From positions 124,001 to 188,000 of the forward strand of contig NZ_JAGYHF010000012.1 of the NCBI RefSeq assembly GCF_018336155.1: a stretch of DNA of 64,000 bases, in the 5' to 3' direction. The translations under genes were made by a program, and so were the position numbers. The stretch is from Pseudomonas rustica. GTDB taxonomy: Bacteria; Pseudomonadota; Gammaproteobacteria; Pseudomonadales; Pseudomonadaceae. Each line of letters begins with the position of its first letter. The stretch's first letter is position 1. Below are positions 1 to 8,903 of the stretch, in pieces. Below the pieces are notes generated by a model. That model made no database searches. It was not told the DNA's origin and was given only the letters and a program-made list of their open reading frames with translations.

Positions 1-334
1 CAGTGATTGCCCGGAAACAGCTCGTGAAGATGAATGTGTTGGTAGGGCTGCTTTCGGCCAATAGCTGCCTGTCGTCACAAGCCGAAATCGCCCCAAAGCG
101 GCCGTTTGCGGAAAGTGGCTCACCGTCATGAGCAGTCTACCCGGCAGAAGCGACCCGGGGATTTTCATCATTAGCAAACCAGGATAGGTGCGCCGCGTCC
201 AACAGCTTGGTTAACAGGATGACCTATGTCGTGCCCAGAGGTCCTGAACTAAGATGGTCGGATATCCGCTCTATTTGGACGAGGATACCTGTAATCACTT
301 AACGGGGAGACATGCATTCGCTACCCACCCTAGG
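1..334. other. Intergenic region without a recognisable gene
   Basis: No convincing coding region is seen. Around 48-120 the sequence resembles the degenerate motif found at 12.4-12.7 kb and 13.17-13.2 kb (variants of GGCCAATAGCTGCCTGTCG and GCGGCCGTTTGCGGAAAG). This suggests a dispersed intergenic repeat of pseudomonads. Nothing else is recognised. Confidence 0.5.
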
Positions 335-1057
335 TCAATGGAGCAGACGTGCAGGTGAGACGATATTGGGCCCCCCTGCTACCCGACTGAGCAATTCCAG
401 TCGGGCAACCTCGAATTTATTCCATATCACCCGATCGGCAAACTTGGGTAGCGAGATGGCTTCTCCAGAATCAAAATCCTCTAGCGCGGCATCCACAATG
501 GCCACTGCGCCTTGATATTGGGTTTGCTGTGAACCTGCATACAAAATTGCTTGAACGCGTACTGCGACTTTATTGAAATGCTGCCGCAGCGCGTGGGATA
601 GCGAGAGTAAAAAAGCGCTGTTCGCCGACTCAATGGCAGCACCGGAACTCGCCTCGAACACGGGCACCAGATTGATAACCGTTCCGGCGCCCCTCTTTAC
701 GAAACCATTTGCCAATGCGTAGAACAAGCGTACGGGAGCAGTGATCCCCAAGGCGATTGTGGCCCCTATCTCATTTTCCTCAGTGATGTCGTGATGGTTG
801 ATGAGCAATGTGATACTGGCGTCCTGGCTTAACAAGGTCTCGATGCGGACAACTTCGGCGGACACTGCCAAATCAGCATTCAGCACTTCCACCGATCGTC
901 CGCTGGAGTCAGTGAGCGCTGCAGCAAGCGTCATTAATTGCGGCCGATCCACCGCGATTAAAATCAAGTCGTAGCCCCGTTGAGTCAGTCGGTGGGCGAA
1001 AGCTATGCCTATTGCTGTACCAGCGCCCGTTATAACGGCCGTGCCTTTATGAGTCAT
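335..1057 (-). CDS. SDR-family protein with substituted catalytic residues
   Basis: 240 aa with a Rossmann-fold SDR layout: an N-terminal dinucleotide loop TGAGTAIG (close to TGxxxGxG), a central beta-strand ending in NHHD where most family members have NNAG, and the helix that normally carries YxxxK. Here that helix reads ESANSA, so Tyr is Glu and Lys is Ser. By family knowledge such a protein should not do normal SDR redox chemistry. It could be a pseudo-enzyme or bind a ligand. The ATG at 1057 is preceded by TTGGAGC, an acceptable ribosome site, and overlaps the end of a possible 60-codon ORF. It is divergent from the GlxA-like regulator, its likely controller (inference). Confidence 0.8.
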   Translation of the reverse strand: MTHKGTAVITGAGTAIGIAFAHRLTQRGYDLILIAVDRPQLMTLAAALTDSSGRSVEVLNADLAVSAEVVRIETLLSQDASITLLINHHDITEENEIGATIALGITAPVRLFYALANGFVKRGAGTVINLVPVFEASSGAAIESANSAFLLSLSHALRQHFNKVAVRVQAILYAGSQQTQYQGAVAIVDAALEDFDSGEAISLPKFADRVIWNKFEVARLELLSRVAGGPNIVSPARLLH

Positions 1058-1236
1058 GCGGTTTGCTCCAAAGGCGGTGCATGAAATAGGGCCAGAGTAG
1101 TGAACGCCCGTATGTCGGTAAAGGCCGTAAAACCATCATTTTCGGCCTTGGTCTGGTCAAGTTTATGGCCGGAAATGTTGGCATTCCGAAGTTCCTCGTA
1201 GCTCAGTATCGGTCTTACTGAATTTATCCGGCGCAA
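1054..1236 (-). CDS. Possible small ORF, unrecognised (may be a gene remnant)
   Basis: 60 codons beginning with TTG, preceded by GAGGGGG about nine bases upstream. Its TGA overlaps the ATG of the SDR gene, an arrangement compatible with translational coupling. The protein resembles no family I know and has no signal peptide or membrane segment. It could be the surviving end of a longer gene. Only the overlap and the purine-rich site support it. Confidence 0.25.
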   Translation of the reverse strand: MRRINSVRPILSYEELRNANISGHKLDQTKAENDGFTAFTDIRAFTTLALFHAPPLEQTA

Positions 1237-1362
1237 AACGCTAACCCCCTCGAAATCGCGGTTCTGCTTGCAGTCCCACGATTTTCGCGCATGCTTACGT
1301 TTCGCCTGTCACCAGACATTCATGCGTCAAGCCAGTGTTCAACTGGGCGAACGGGAGTTTTT

Positions 1363-2307
1363 ATGCAAAGTGTGGCGTTAATCGTACGGCCCGATTTTCA
1401 AGTGATGAGCCTTGCTGCGCTTTCAGCTTTCGAGTTTGCCAACCTGGCCGCGGGTGAAAAACTCTACGACATCAGTGTGCTATCCGAGCATGGTGGCTTG
1501 GTCGCCAGCTCCCTGTTCACGTCGGTTGATACTCAGCAGTTCAACAAGACTGATTTCGATACCGTCTTGATCAGTGGTGCAATGGATCGCAGTTCGGCGT
1601 CGGACGGTATTCACTCCTTTCTGGTTGAAGCCAATGCACATTCACGGCGGGTAGGCGCTTTGTGCGTCGGTGCTTTCGCGCTTGCCGAGTCCGGATTGCT
1701 CGATGGCCGTCGAGCCACAGTGCACTGGGCTCGCGCCAAGGAAATGCGCGATAGATTCCCCGCAATTAAGGTAGAAGAAGATCGCATCTTCATCATCGAT
1801 GGCAAGATCTGGACCTCGGCAGGCATGACCGCTGCGCTCGATTTAACCATCGGTATGGTCGAGAAGGATTACGGTGCCGCGCTGGCCCGGACCGTCTCGC
1901 AGCGGCTGGTGCTATACCATCGCCGCGCGGGTGGGCAGTCCCAGCATTCGGCGATGCTGGAACTGAGTCCGAGCTCCGACCGCATTCAGCAATCGCTGGA
2001 CTTCGCTCGAAAAAACCTGCGCCGCGACCTTTCCGTAGAAGACCTGGCGGATGCAGCGTGCCTGAGCCCTCGGCAGTTCAGTCGAAGCTTTCGCGAGCAG
2101 ACCGGAAGCTCACCCGCCAAGGCCATTGAGAATCTACGTCTGGAGGCCGCCCGATTGATGATCGAACAGGGACGACTAACGCTTGAGGCGGTGGCCTCGG
2201 AGACCGGCTTTGGCGACCGTGAACGCATGCGCCGGGCCTTTCTGCGCGTGTATGGTCAATCCCCGCAATCGTTGCGCCGGACCTTCGGTTCCAACGCTGA
2301 GGTATAA
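1363..2307 (+). CDS. GlxA-family AraC-type transcriptional regulator (DJ-1/PfpI + HTH)
   Basis: 314 aa. The N-terminal about 190 residues form a DJ-1/PfpI-like amidase-fold domain, with the nucleophile-elbow-like segment GALCVGAFALAESG. The C-terminal about 100 residues hold two AraC helix-turn-helix motifs (LSVEDLADAACLSPRQFSR and LEAVASETGFGDRERMRRAF). This is the GlxA type, usually an activator or repressor of a neighbouring metabolic operon. I chose the ATG at 1363 because GGGAG sits six bases upstream and the DJ-1 strand (QSVALIV) starts there; an in-frame ATG lies at 1291. It is divergent from the SDR gene at 335-1057. The inducer cannot be deduced. Confidence 0.9.
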   Translation: MQSVALIVRPDFQVMSLAALSAFEFANLAAGEKLYDISVLSEHGGLVASSLFTSVDTQQFNKTDFDTVLISGAMDRSSASDGIHSFLVEANAHSRRVGALCVGAFALAESGLLDGRRATVHWARAKEMRDRFPAIKVEEDRIFIIDGKIWTSAGMTAALDLTIGMVEKDYGAALARTVSQRLVLYHRRAGGQSQHSAMLELSPSSDRIQQSLDFARKNLRRDLSVEDLADAACLSPRQFSRSFREQTGSSPAKAIENLRLEAARLMIEQGRLTLEAVASETGFGDRERMRRAFLRVYGQSPQSLRRTFGSNAEV

Positions 2308-2327
2308 GCTTCTATTTTTCGCAGCAG

Positions 2328-2356
2328 AATAACGGCGGCCATTGGCCGCCGTTATT
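2328..2356. terminator. Strong hairpin between convergent genes
   Basis: A perfect 13-bp stem (AATAACGGCGGCC / GGCCGCCGTTATT) with a 3-base loop lies between the ends of the AraC-type gene and the convergent MFS gene. There is no clean T-tract, so it may act as a bidirectional terminator or a 3'-end stabiliser. Confidence 0.6.
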
Positions 2357-2393
2357 CATTCTTGGAACGCTACTTTTTGAGCGTGTAGATTAT

Positions 2394-3605
2394 TTAATTT
2401 GAAGGTTGAAGTTGCGGTGCAGGTCGGCGGCCGGATGTATAGGCCAAGGCCAAGGCCGTTGCTGCGCAGAGGGCACTGACAAAGCCAAGGTTGGCCAATG
2501 AGCTGTAGTGCAATGTCAGAGAGCCGAGACCCGCACCCAGTGAGAAACCGAGGTACATGAAGGAGGCGTTGAGCGACAACACCACTGGCGCGCTCGCAAC
2601 GCCAGCCACGCCGACCAGCGTGGTTTGCTGTGCAGGATAAAAAGCCCAGTGCGCCACGCCCCAGGCAGCGATGGCGAGGACAATCGGCACAATGACAAAC
2701 TGTTTGCCGATAAAGTGCGGCGCCAGCGACACGACGACGAATGCGGTAGTGGATGTCGCCAACGCTGGCAGGATCACTGCGCGCGGACCTCTTCGGTCTA
2801 CCGCCCGGCCGCTGATGGCCAGGCCGATTGCGGCTGAAACACCCCAGCCAAATAGCACGAAACCTATTGCCGGGCCATTTATAAGGGTGGTGGCCTCCAA
2901 AAGCGGAGCGAGATAGGTGTAAGTGGTGTAGCTCGCCATCGCCCACAACGTAGTGATCAGCAACGTATGCAATACCGCAGGCTGAGCCGCAGTGGAAATT
3001 CGCTGGCGCAGGCTGGCAGTAGCGAGTCCGGTTCCTATCTCGCGTGGAAGGCCTATCAGCAAACCGGCAACGGCCAACGCGGCAATGATCGCGACGCTGC
3101 CGAACGTGGCGCGCCAACCCATTGCCGCCCCCAGTACAGTGCCCGCCGGAACACCCAAGGCAATGGCAAGCGACAGGCCACCGTTGACGATAGCGATGGC
3201 GCGGCCACGCTGTTCGGGCGGCACGACCACACTGGCCAGTGCGTTCGCACCGGGTACATACACTGCCGCCGCGAGTGCCAGCACCACTCTCGCGGCCATC
3301 AACGACCAATAGCCACTGGCCGTGAAGGCCAGCAGATTGGCCAGCGCAAATAACGCCATGGCACCGATCAGCAGCCTGCGCCGGTTGAGATTCCCCGTCA
3401 GTGCAGCCAGCACCGGAGAGCTCAGTGCATAGGCAAGAGCAAATACTGTGACCAACTGGCCCGCCATGGAAACGCTAACGTCAAGATCCTTCGCCATGCC
3501 GGGAAGCAGGCCCGCGATCATGAAGCTTTCGGTACCGACGGCGAACGTGCCTAACGCCAGCCAATACAGCGGCCGGTTGCTTTTGATGTATTGGGTTGAG
3601 TTCAT
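2394..3605 (-). CDS. MFS transporter, DHA1-type drug/metabolite exporter
   Basis: 403 aa with about twelve hydrophobic segments. The N-terminus reads RPLYWLALGTFAVGTESFMIAGLLP, typical of the AraJ/YdhP/NepI-like DHA1 H+-antiporters, and a loop 2-3 basic motif (GNLNRRRLL) is present. It is predicted to export small molecules across the inner membrane; the substrate is unknown. It converges on the AraC-type gene and lies just downstream of the alkene reductase gene on the same strand, separated from it by a terminator, so it is probably a separate unit. Confidence 0.9.
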   Translation of the reverse strand: MNSTQYIKSNRPLYWLALGTFAVGTESFMIAGLLPGMAKDLDVSVSMAGQLVTVFALAYALSSPVLAALTGNLNRRRLLIGAMALFALANLLAFTASGYWSLMAARVVLALAAAVYVPGANALASVVVPPEQRGRAIAIVNGGLSLAIALGVPAGTVLGAAMGWRATFGSVAIIAALAVAGLLIGLPREIGTGLATASLRQRISTAAQPAVLHTLLITTLWAMASYTTYTYLAPLLEATTLINGPAIGFVLFGWGVSAAIGLAISGRAVDRRGPRAVILPALATSTTAFVVVSLAPHFIGKQFVIVPIVLAIAAWGVAHWAFYPAQQTTLVGVAGVASAPVVLSLNASFMYLGFSLGAGLGSLTLHYSSLANLGFVSALCAATALALAYTSGRRPAPQLQPSN

Positions 3606-3655
3606 GGTATTCCAGCTGTGAAAAAGTGATGGCGCCCTGTAGATCGCGTGTACAC

Positions 3656-3682
3656 ATAAAAAAGCCCCCGCGAGGGGGCTTC
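3656..3682 (-). terminator. Rho-independent terminator of the alkene reductase gene
   Basis: On the minus strand AAGCCCCC, a short loop and GGGGGCTT are followed by a T-rich run. It lies about 45 bases after the stop codon of the OYE-family gene. Confidence 0.85.
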
Positions 3683-3725
3683 GCTTGGTCTCTGCGCTAA
3701 AGCAAATCGAGCTCGGCGAAAGACG

Positions 3726-4832
3726 TTACGCAGTCGCTTCTTCTTTATAGAACGCGTAGTCGGTGTAACCCACTTCGGTACCGCCAAAGAAGGTCGGACG
3801 GTCATACGCGTTCAGCGGCAGGTTGTGGCGCAGGCGCTCCGGCAAGTCCGGGTTGGCGATGAAGTGGCGACCGAAGGCCACCAGGTCGGCGTCGCCCGCC
3901 TGAAGGATGGCCTCGGCGGATTTGCCGTCAAAGCCACCGGCAGCAATGATCACGCCTTTGTAGTGTTTGCGCATCAGTTGGGCTGCGACCGGCGCCGGGT
4001 CGGCATTCTCGTCCTCGATGTTGCCCAGGATGCGCGGCTCGATCAGGTGCAGGTAAGCCAGGTTCAGCGGCGCCAGTTGTTGCGCGACGTAGGTGAACAG
4101 GCCTTCTGGATCGCTGTCGCCCATGTCACCCCAAGTGCCGCTCGGGCCGACACGTACTGCCACCCGGTCACTGCCCCACACCGAAATCAGCGCGTTGGTC
4201 ACTTCCAGCAGAAAGCGTGCGCGGTTTTCGAACGAGCCGCCGTAAATGTCAGTGCGCTTGTTGCTGTTGTCCTGCAGGAACTGGTCGATCAAATAACCGT
4301 TGGCACCATGCAGTTCCACGCCGTCAAAACCGGCTTTCACGCCACGTTCGGCAGCAGTGCGGAAGCTTTCCACCAGGCCTGAGATGTCTTCGATGGTCAG
4401 GGCACGGTTCGGGGTATTGGGTACCCAACCTTCGGTGGTGTAAGCAACGCCGCCATGCAGGACTTCCGATGGGCCGACGGGGATGCTGCCTGCAGGCTGC
4501 ACGTCGACATTGGATTGGCGACCGGCATGATAAAGCTGCAGAAAGATCTTGCCGCCTTTAGCGTGCACGGAGTCAGTGACGTGTTTCCAGCCCACAATCT
4601 GGCTGTCGTCGAACAGGCCAGGTGCGCCGAGATAGCCGTTGCCGTTTGGCGCGGCAATTGTGGCTTCACCGATCAGCAAACCGCCCTCGGAAGTGCGCTG
4701 GGCGTAGTACTCGGCCATCAGGGCGCCAGGACGAGCGCCCTCTTCGGCACGCATGCGGGTCAGCGGTGCCAATACAATGCGGTGGGCGAAGGTGAACCGC
4801 CCGACTTTAACTGGGGAATGAAGTTTGGACAT
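3726..4832 (-). CDS. Alkene reductase, Old Yellow Enzyme family (NemA-like)
   Basis: 368 aa, a full-length FMN-dependent TIM barrel. Family hallmarks are visible: LAPLTRMRA near the N-terminus, the substrate-binding His/Asn pair in HGANGYL (about residues 175 and 178), the catalytic Tyr in DIYGGSFENR (about residue 197) and the C-terminal FMN phosphate site in AAGGF...FGRHFIANPDL. Members reduce activated C=C bonds of enones, maleimides or nitro compounds with NAD(P)H. It heads a set of same-strand redox and hydrolase genes (SDR, alpha/beta hydrolase, MBL-fold) suggestive of electrophile detoxification. The physiological substrate is not evident. NemA is the closest well-known relative; the exact subgroup is uncertain. 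Confidence 0.93.
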   Translation of the reverse strand: MSKLHSPVKVGRFTFAHRIVLAPLTRMRAEEGARPGALMAEYYAQRTSEGGLLIGEATIAAPNGNGYLGAPGLFDDSQIVGWKHVTDSVHAKGGKIFLQLYHAGRQSNVDVQPAGSIPVGPSEVLHGGVAYTTEGWVPNTPNRALTIEDISGLVESFRTAAERGVKAGFDGVELHGANGYLIDQFLQDNSNKRTDIYGGSFENRARFLLEVTNALISVWGSDRVAVRVGPSGTWGDMGDSDPEGLFTYVAQQLAPLNLAYLHLIEPRILGNIEDENADPAPVAAQLMRKHYKGVIIAAGGFDGKSAEAILQAGDADLVAFGRHFIANPDLPERLRHNLPLNAYDRPTFFGGTEVGYTDYAFYKEEATA

Positions 4833-5069
4833 GGTTGCCTCGATTGAAGTGTATGTGTAGAACCATTGGATATTCGCCCGGGTCGATAGCCATGTGGGCT
4901 TTCGGGGGGCGGGGCGCTTGGCATCAGTAAAGGTGATTTTCCGGAGTGAATAAATGGGCCGCGTTTCCCATCACTTCGGACTTTTTGGCTGTAATGCTGG
5001 CAATCATGGAGATCGAACTGTCGATGTCCGGATAACGGCGCCCGCACTCATGCGAGCGCCGCGAGGTGC

Positions 5070-5825
5070 TCACTGGGCGTAGAGTGCCAATAGCTGAGCA
5101 TTGAACTCAGTGACAAAGGCGTGTTCATCCGCCCCCGCATTAGCGCGCAATGGCTTGGCCCGCTCGACCAGAATTTCCACCGCGTCCGTGCCCAGCACCG
5201 CTATCGTCTCGGCAATAAACTCATCCAATGGCATCGCCAATTCCGCTTCGGAGCTATCCATCAGCTCAGTACGTACCCATGGCGGCGCGATTTCCAGCAC
5301 CTTGACCGAGGTATCGCGCAGCATGAAGCGCTGAGACAGTGCATAAGAGTGCAGCGCGGCCTTGGTGGCGCTGTACACCGCCGTCAGCGCCATGGGCACG
5401 AAACCGAGTACTGAAGAGGTGTACGCCACATAGGCGTCATCGGCCTTCTTGAGGTGCTCGATCAGCGCCGAAGTCATGCGGATGGGGCCCATCAGATTGG
5501 TGGTAATGGTCGACGCCAGCAATTCGTCATCCACTTGGCCGGCCGCGGTGTCCGGCAACATGATCCCGGCGTTATTGATCAGCACATTGAGCTGCGGGAA
5601 TTCGTTGATCAACTGTTTCGCGACCGCGGTAATACTGGCTGGATCGGTGATATCCAATTCGACCGCGTGCATGCCCGGGTTGGCCGCAACGACGGCTTCC
5701 AGATGGCCCTTGCGCCGACCTGAGATAATTACCTGGTTTCCCAGTTTGTGCAGTGCTTCGGCCAGCCCACGGCCGATGCCAGAGCCGCCGCCGGTAATGA
5801 AGATGGTGTTTTGAGTGAGTTTCAT
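5070..5825 (-). CDS. SDR-family oxidoreductase (DltE-like)
   Basis: 251 aa classical SDR with every expected motif: TGGGSGIG at residues 11-18, NNAG at about 85-88, the serine pair around 137, and YSATK (Tyr151, Lys155). Downstream of the active site it resembles DltE-type NAD(P)-dependent oxidoreductases. The ATG at 5825 follows GAGGA at good spacing; an upstream in-frame extension lacks SDR sequence. It is same-strand with the downstream alkene reductase gene (gap about 240 bases) and the upstream hydrolase gene (gap about 60 bases), so hydrolase and SDR may share a transcript. The substrate is unknown. Confidence 0.9.
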   Translation of the reverse strand: MKLTQNTIFITGGGSGIGRGLAEALHKLGNQVIISGRRKGHLEAVVAANPGMHAVELDITDPASITAVAKQLINEFPQLNVLINNAGIMLPDTAAGQVDDELLASTITTNLMGPIRMTSALIEHLKKADDAYVAYTSSVLGFVPMALTAVYSATKAALHSYALSQRFMLRDTSVKVLEIAPPWVRTELMDSSEAELAMPLDEFIAETIAVLGTDAVEILVERAKPLRANAGADEHAFVTEFNAQLLALYAQ

Positions 5826-5884
5826 GGGTGAGTCCTCTGAGATTACAGAAATGCAAAGCGTGAACAATGGAGGGAAAATATCGG

Positions 5885-6565
5885 TTACTTGGCGGCGCGA
5901 ATGATCAGGTCGGCGACAACCGTAGGTTTGGAAATCATTGAGCAATGGCCCGCATTGACATGGTCGCTGACGGCGCCAATCTTCTTCACCATCAGCTCTT
6001 GAAGTGCCGGTGCTATGGCGTTATCAAGGGTCGCCACCAGATACCAGCTGGGCTTGTCCTGCCAGGCGGCTTGAGTGAGTGGTGCGGTGAGTGCCGCTAC
6101 AGCGGTCGGACGCTGGTTTTCAAACAGCTGACGCTTCTCCTGCGCACTCAAATCCTGAGCAAAGCCTTCATGGACACCCTCGTAAGTGAGGCTCGACGAA
6201 CCCGCCTGATCTATGCGGATCTCGGCACTCATCAGCGACGGCTCGGCCAATGCGGTCAGCCCCAAAGCTGATTCGCCAATGTCAGGGGTAAAGGCGTTGA
6301 TATAGACGAGGCCCGCCACCTTGGCGTGAACACCTGCCTCGCTGATGACCGCACCGCCATAGGAATGGCCCACCAGCAACACCGGTCCTGGAGCGGCGGC
6401 GATGGCCTGGGACACGACGTCCGCATCTGCTGCCAGCGACGTCAGCGGCAGGTTGACCGTGGTCGTACTCAGGCCGGCGGCTTCGATCAAGGCGCGCGAT
6501 TTGTTCCAGCTGGTGCTGTCGGCCCAGGCACCGTGTACAAGAATGACGTGTTCGATAGTGCTCAT
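5885..6565 (-). CDS. Alpha/beta hydrolase (EstC/salicylate-esterase-like)
   Basis: 226 aa. The compact alpha/beta hydrolase starts with the oxyanion segment VHGAW, has the nucleophile elbow GHSYGG (Ser68), a probable acid at Asp181 and the catalytic His at about 207 (AGHCSM). It lacks a large cap domain and a signal peptide, so it is probably a cytoplasmic esterase or lactonase. AGGAGAAGG precedes the ATG. It lies upstream of the SDR gene on the same strand. Confidence 0.9.
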   Translation of the reverse strand: MSTIEHVILVHGAWADSTSWNKSRALIEAAGLSTTTVNLPLTSLAADADVVSQAIAAAPGPVLLVGHSYGGAVISEAGVHAKVAGLVYINAFTPDIGESALGLTALAEPSLMSAEIRIDQAGSSSLTYEGVHEGFAQDLSAQEKRQLFENQRPTAVAALTAPLTQAAWQDKPSWYLVATLDNAIAPALQELMVKKIGAVSDHVNAGHCSMISKPTVVADLIIRAAK

Positions 6566-6805
6566 GCCTTCTCCTGATTTCGGGTAGACGGGCGGGTTGC
6601 CCGTGCTGTGAATTCAGGGTCTATGCTAGGCGCGAGCTAAGAAGCAGATGGGTCGAAATACCGACGTTTCGGGACATCTCACTGGTTGCAGCATTGGCAT
6701 ACTCTGCAGAGAGTGCAGCCAGCATTAAGGCAACTTTCTGCACAGTGGTCACTCTTGGTTTGAATGATCATCTACAGGTGGCTTTATCCCTTGTCGATTG
6801 GGCCA

Positions 6806-7786
6806 TCAGTTCAGGTTCATGAAGGTTACCGGCACCCATGAATAGCCTGTGTCTTCCTTGCGCAGGCGCCCAAAGCCAGGGAACGGCATATGAGCACCAC
6901 CGACCAGGGTTTTGCCCTCTGCCAACTTCACGAAAAGGTCTTCGCGGGTCTTGATTGCGGTCGGTCCGTCAGCGTCGAACGCGATACCCACTTCGGGATG
7001 TGGCATTTGCACAGAGACGACGTGGGCAACGTCGCCCCAGATCAGCAGCGATTGGCCCTTGGACGAAACCCTGTAGCCCACATGCCCAGGCGTATGCCCC
7101 GGGATGGCAACGGGAGTAATGCCCGACACGATTTCATCCATGCCCTGCAATGGCTTCCATTTCCCAGCCGCCAGATAAGGCGCAGCAGCAGCCTGGGCAA
7201 TCTGGAAGAATATTTTTGCGCCCTCCGGCGCTTTTTCCGCAATGTCCTTCGACAGCCAGAAGTCACTCTCGGTCTTCATCATGGAAATCTGTGCCTTCGA
7301 GAACACGCGCTGGCCTTTGGCGTCGTAGATTCCGCCAATGTGGTCGGCGTGCATATGGGTCAGCAACACCAGGTCGATTTGTGCGGGTTTGTAGCCAGCA
7401 GCCTTCAGGTTGTCAGTGAGCTTGCCAAGTGACGGCCCTCCCCAATGGCCTCCGGTGCCCGTGTCGATGAGGATGAGTTTTGAACCCGTATTAATGAGAT
7501 AGCCCGTTACCGAACCGGACACCTTTTGCGGATCATCGAAAAACGATCGCAGCAGCAGCGACTGGATGAGAGCCGGGTCGCCGCTGAGTAGCGATGAATC
7601 AATACTGATGCCGCCATCGAAGAGTGCGGTGACCTCGAAATCGCCCATCATCATGCGATAGAAGCCCGGGACTTGCTTGTGTTGCATAGGCGCTGCGGCC
7701 TGAACCGGCTCGACTGCGAAAAGTCCTGCGCCGATAGCCAGCGTTACTGCAAAGGCGGCGCGAGAAGCTAGCGTGGAGAGTTTCAT
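6806..7786 (-). CDS. Secreted MBL-fold metallo-hydrolase
   Basis: 326 aa with an N-terminal Sec signal peptide (hydrophobic core AFAVTLAIGAGLFAV, probable cleavage after VQAAA). The mature part is a metallo-beta-lactamase fold with the zinc motif THMHADHIGG, a later GHTPGHVGY histidine and DVAHVV. The family includes secreted quorum-quenching lactonase-like and methyl-parathion-hydrolase-like enzymes, so a lactone or ester substrate in the periplasm is likely (inference). I chose the ATG at 7786, after AAAAGGAATGGGA; a further ATG lies two codons upstream. No neighbour is tightly coupled. Confidence 0.9.
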   Translation of the reverse strand: MKLSTLASRAAFAVTLAIGAGLFAVEPVQAAAPMQHKQVPGFYRMMMGDFEVTALFDGGISIDSSLLSGDPALIQSLLLRSFFDDPQKVSGSVTGYLINTGSKLILIDTGTGGHWGGPSLGKLTDNLKAAGYKPAQIDLVLLTHMHADHIGGIYDAKGQRVFSKAQISMMKTESDFWLSKDIAEKAPEGAKIFFQIAQAAAAPYLAAGKWKPLQGMDEIVSGITPVAIPGHTPGHVGYRVSSKGQSLLIWGDVAHVVSVQMPHPEVGIAFDADGPTAIKTREDLFVKLAEGKTLVGGAHMPFPGFGRLRKEDTGYSWVPVTFMNLN

Positions 7787-8011
7787 TCCCATTCCTTTTC
7801 GTTGGTAGAGGAGCACTGCAAAGGGACTAAGCCAACCGGCAACTCCCACTAGCGACCTACGGTACTGGCTGTTGATCTTAGTTCAGCATTCGAGAGGTCG
7901 TATTAAAAACGCGGCCAACGCCAACGCCTCGCTCCCTATTACTTCCCTTTCCAATTTCCCCGCCCGCCTCTACTCTGCCTGAACCCTTTCCCAGCACCGA
8001 GCACACCTCAA

Positions 8012-8902
8012 ATGATGGACAGCCTCAGCGGCATCACGGCCTTCATTCAAGTCGCCGAAACCCGCAGCTTTACCGAAGCTGGTCGCTTGCTGGAGATCTC
8101 CTCCTCCGCCGTCGGCAAGAGCGTGGCGCGCATGGAAGAACGCCTGGGGGTGCGGCTGTTCCATCGCAGCACCCGCAGTGTCACCCTGACCACCGAAGGC
8201 GAGCTGTTCCTGGACCGCTGCAAACGCATCCTCAGCGAAGTGGAAGCGGCAGAAATGGAATTGCTGGAACTGTCCGCCACCCCGCGCGGCAAGGTACGCA
8301 TCAGCGTGCCGATCCAGAACGTGTTGATCATGCCGGTACTGGCCGGGTTCATGCGTGCCTACCCGGACATCGAGCTGGACGTGGACATGTCCGACCGCAT
8401 GGTGGACGTGATCGAGGAAGGGTTCGACGCGGTGATCCGCACGGGCGCGCCGCAGGATTCGCGGCTGATGGCGCGCAAGCTGGGGGGTTATCAATTGCAA
8501 TTGGTGGCATCGCCAGCGTATCTGGAGCGCCATGGCGATCCGACACACCCGGACGATTTGATCCGCCACGTGTGCCTGCTGCACAAGTTTCCGGCCACCG
8601 GGATGATCGAGCGTTGGCCGCTGCGCGTCGACGATACGCACATCGAGCCGAACCTGACGCGAGCATTGACCTGCACCACGATGGACCCGCTGACGTACCT
8701 GGCGATCGATGGGGTGGGGATTGCCTGCCTACCGGATTTTTCAATCCGTCAGCCGTTGGCCGATGGCAGGCTGAAAGTGGTGTTGGCGGACTACACCGAC
8801 CACACTGGCAACCTGTGGATGCTCTGGCCTGCGTCGAAGCAGACCGCACCAAGGTTGCGAGTGTTGATCGATTTTTTCAAAGACAACATCTTGAAGGTTT
8901 GA
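8012..8902 (+). CDS. LysR-family transcriptional regulator
   Basis: 296 aa. The N-terminal winged HTH (SLSGITAFIQVAETRSFTEA...SSSAVGKSVARMEERLGVRLF) is followed by a periplasmic-binding-like co-inducer domain, the CrgA/DhbR-like branch often found next to MFS exporters. It converges on the MFS gene, with only one base between the stop codons. Its target cannot be read from the sequence. Confidence 0.92.
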   Translation: MMDSLSGITAFIQVAETRSFTEAGRLLEISSSAVGKSVARMEERLGVRLFHRSTRSVTLTTEGELFLDRCKRILSEVEAAEMELLELSATPRGKVRISVPIQNVLIMPVLAGFMRAYPDIELDVDMSDRMVDVIEEGFDAVIRTGAPQDSRLMARKLGGYQLQLVASPAYLERHGDPTHPDDLIRHVCLLHKFPATGMIERWPLRVDDTHIEPNLTRALTCTTMDPLTYLAIDGVGIACLPDFSIRQPLADGRLKVVLADYTDHTGNLWMLWPASKQTAPRLRVLIDFFKDNILKV

Positions 8903-8903
8903 A

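Noticed and set aside
2356..3309. 317-codon frame overlapping the DHA1 transporter on the same strand
   Set aside because: Out-of-frame Cys/Arg-rich translation of the transporter gene.
4760..5047. 95-codon frame upstream of the alkene reductase gene
   Set aside because: It overlaps the start of the reductase out of frame, has no recognisable ribosome site and no family resemblance.
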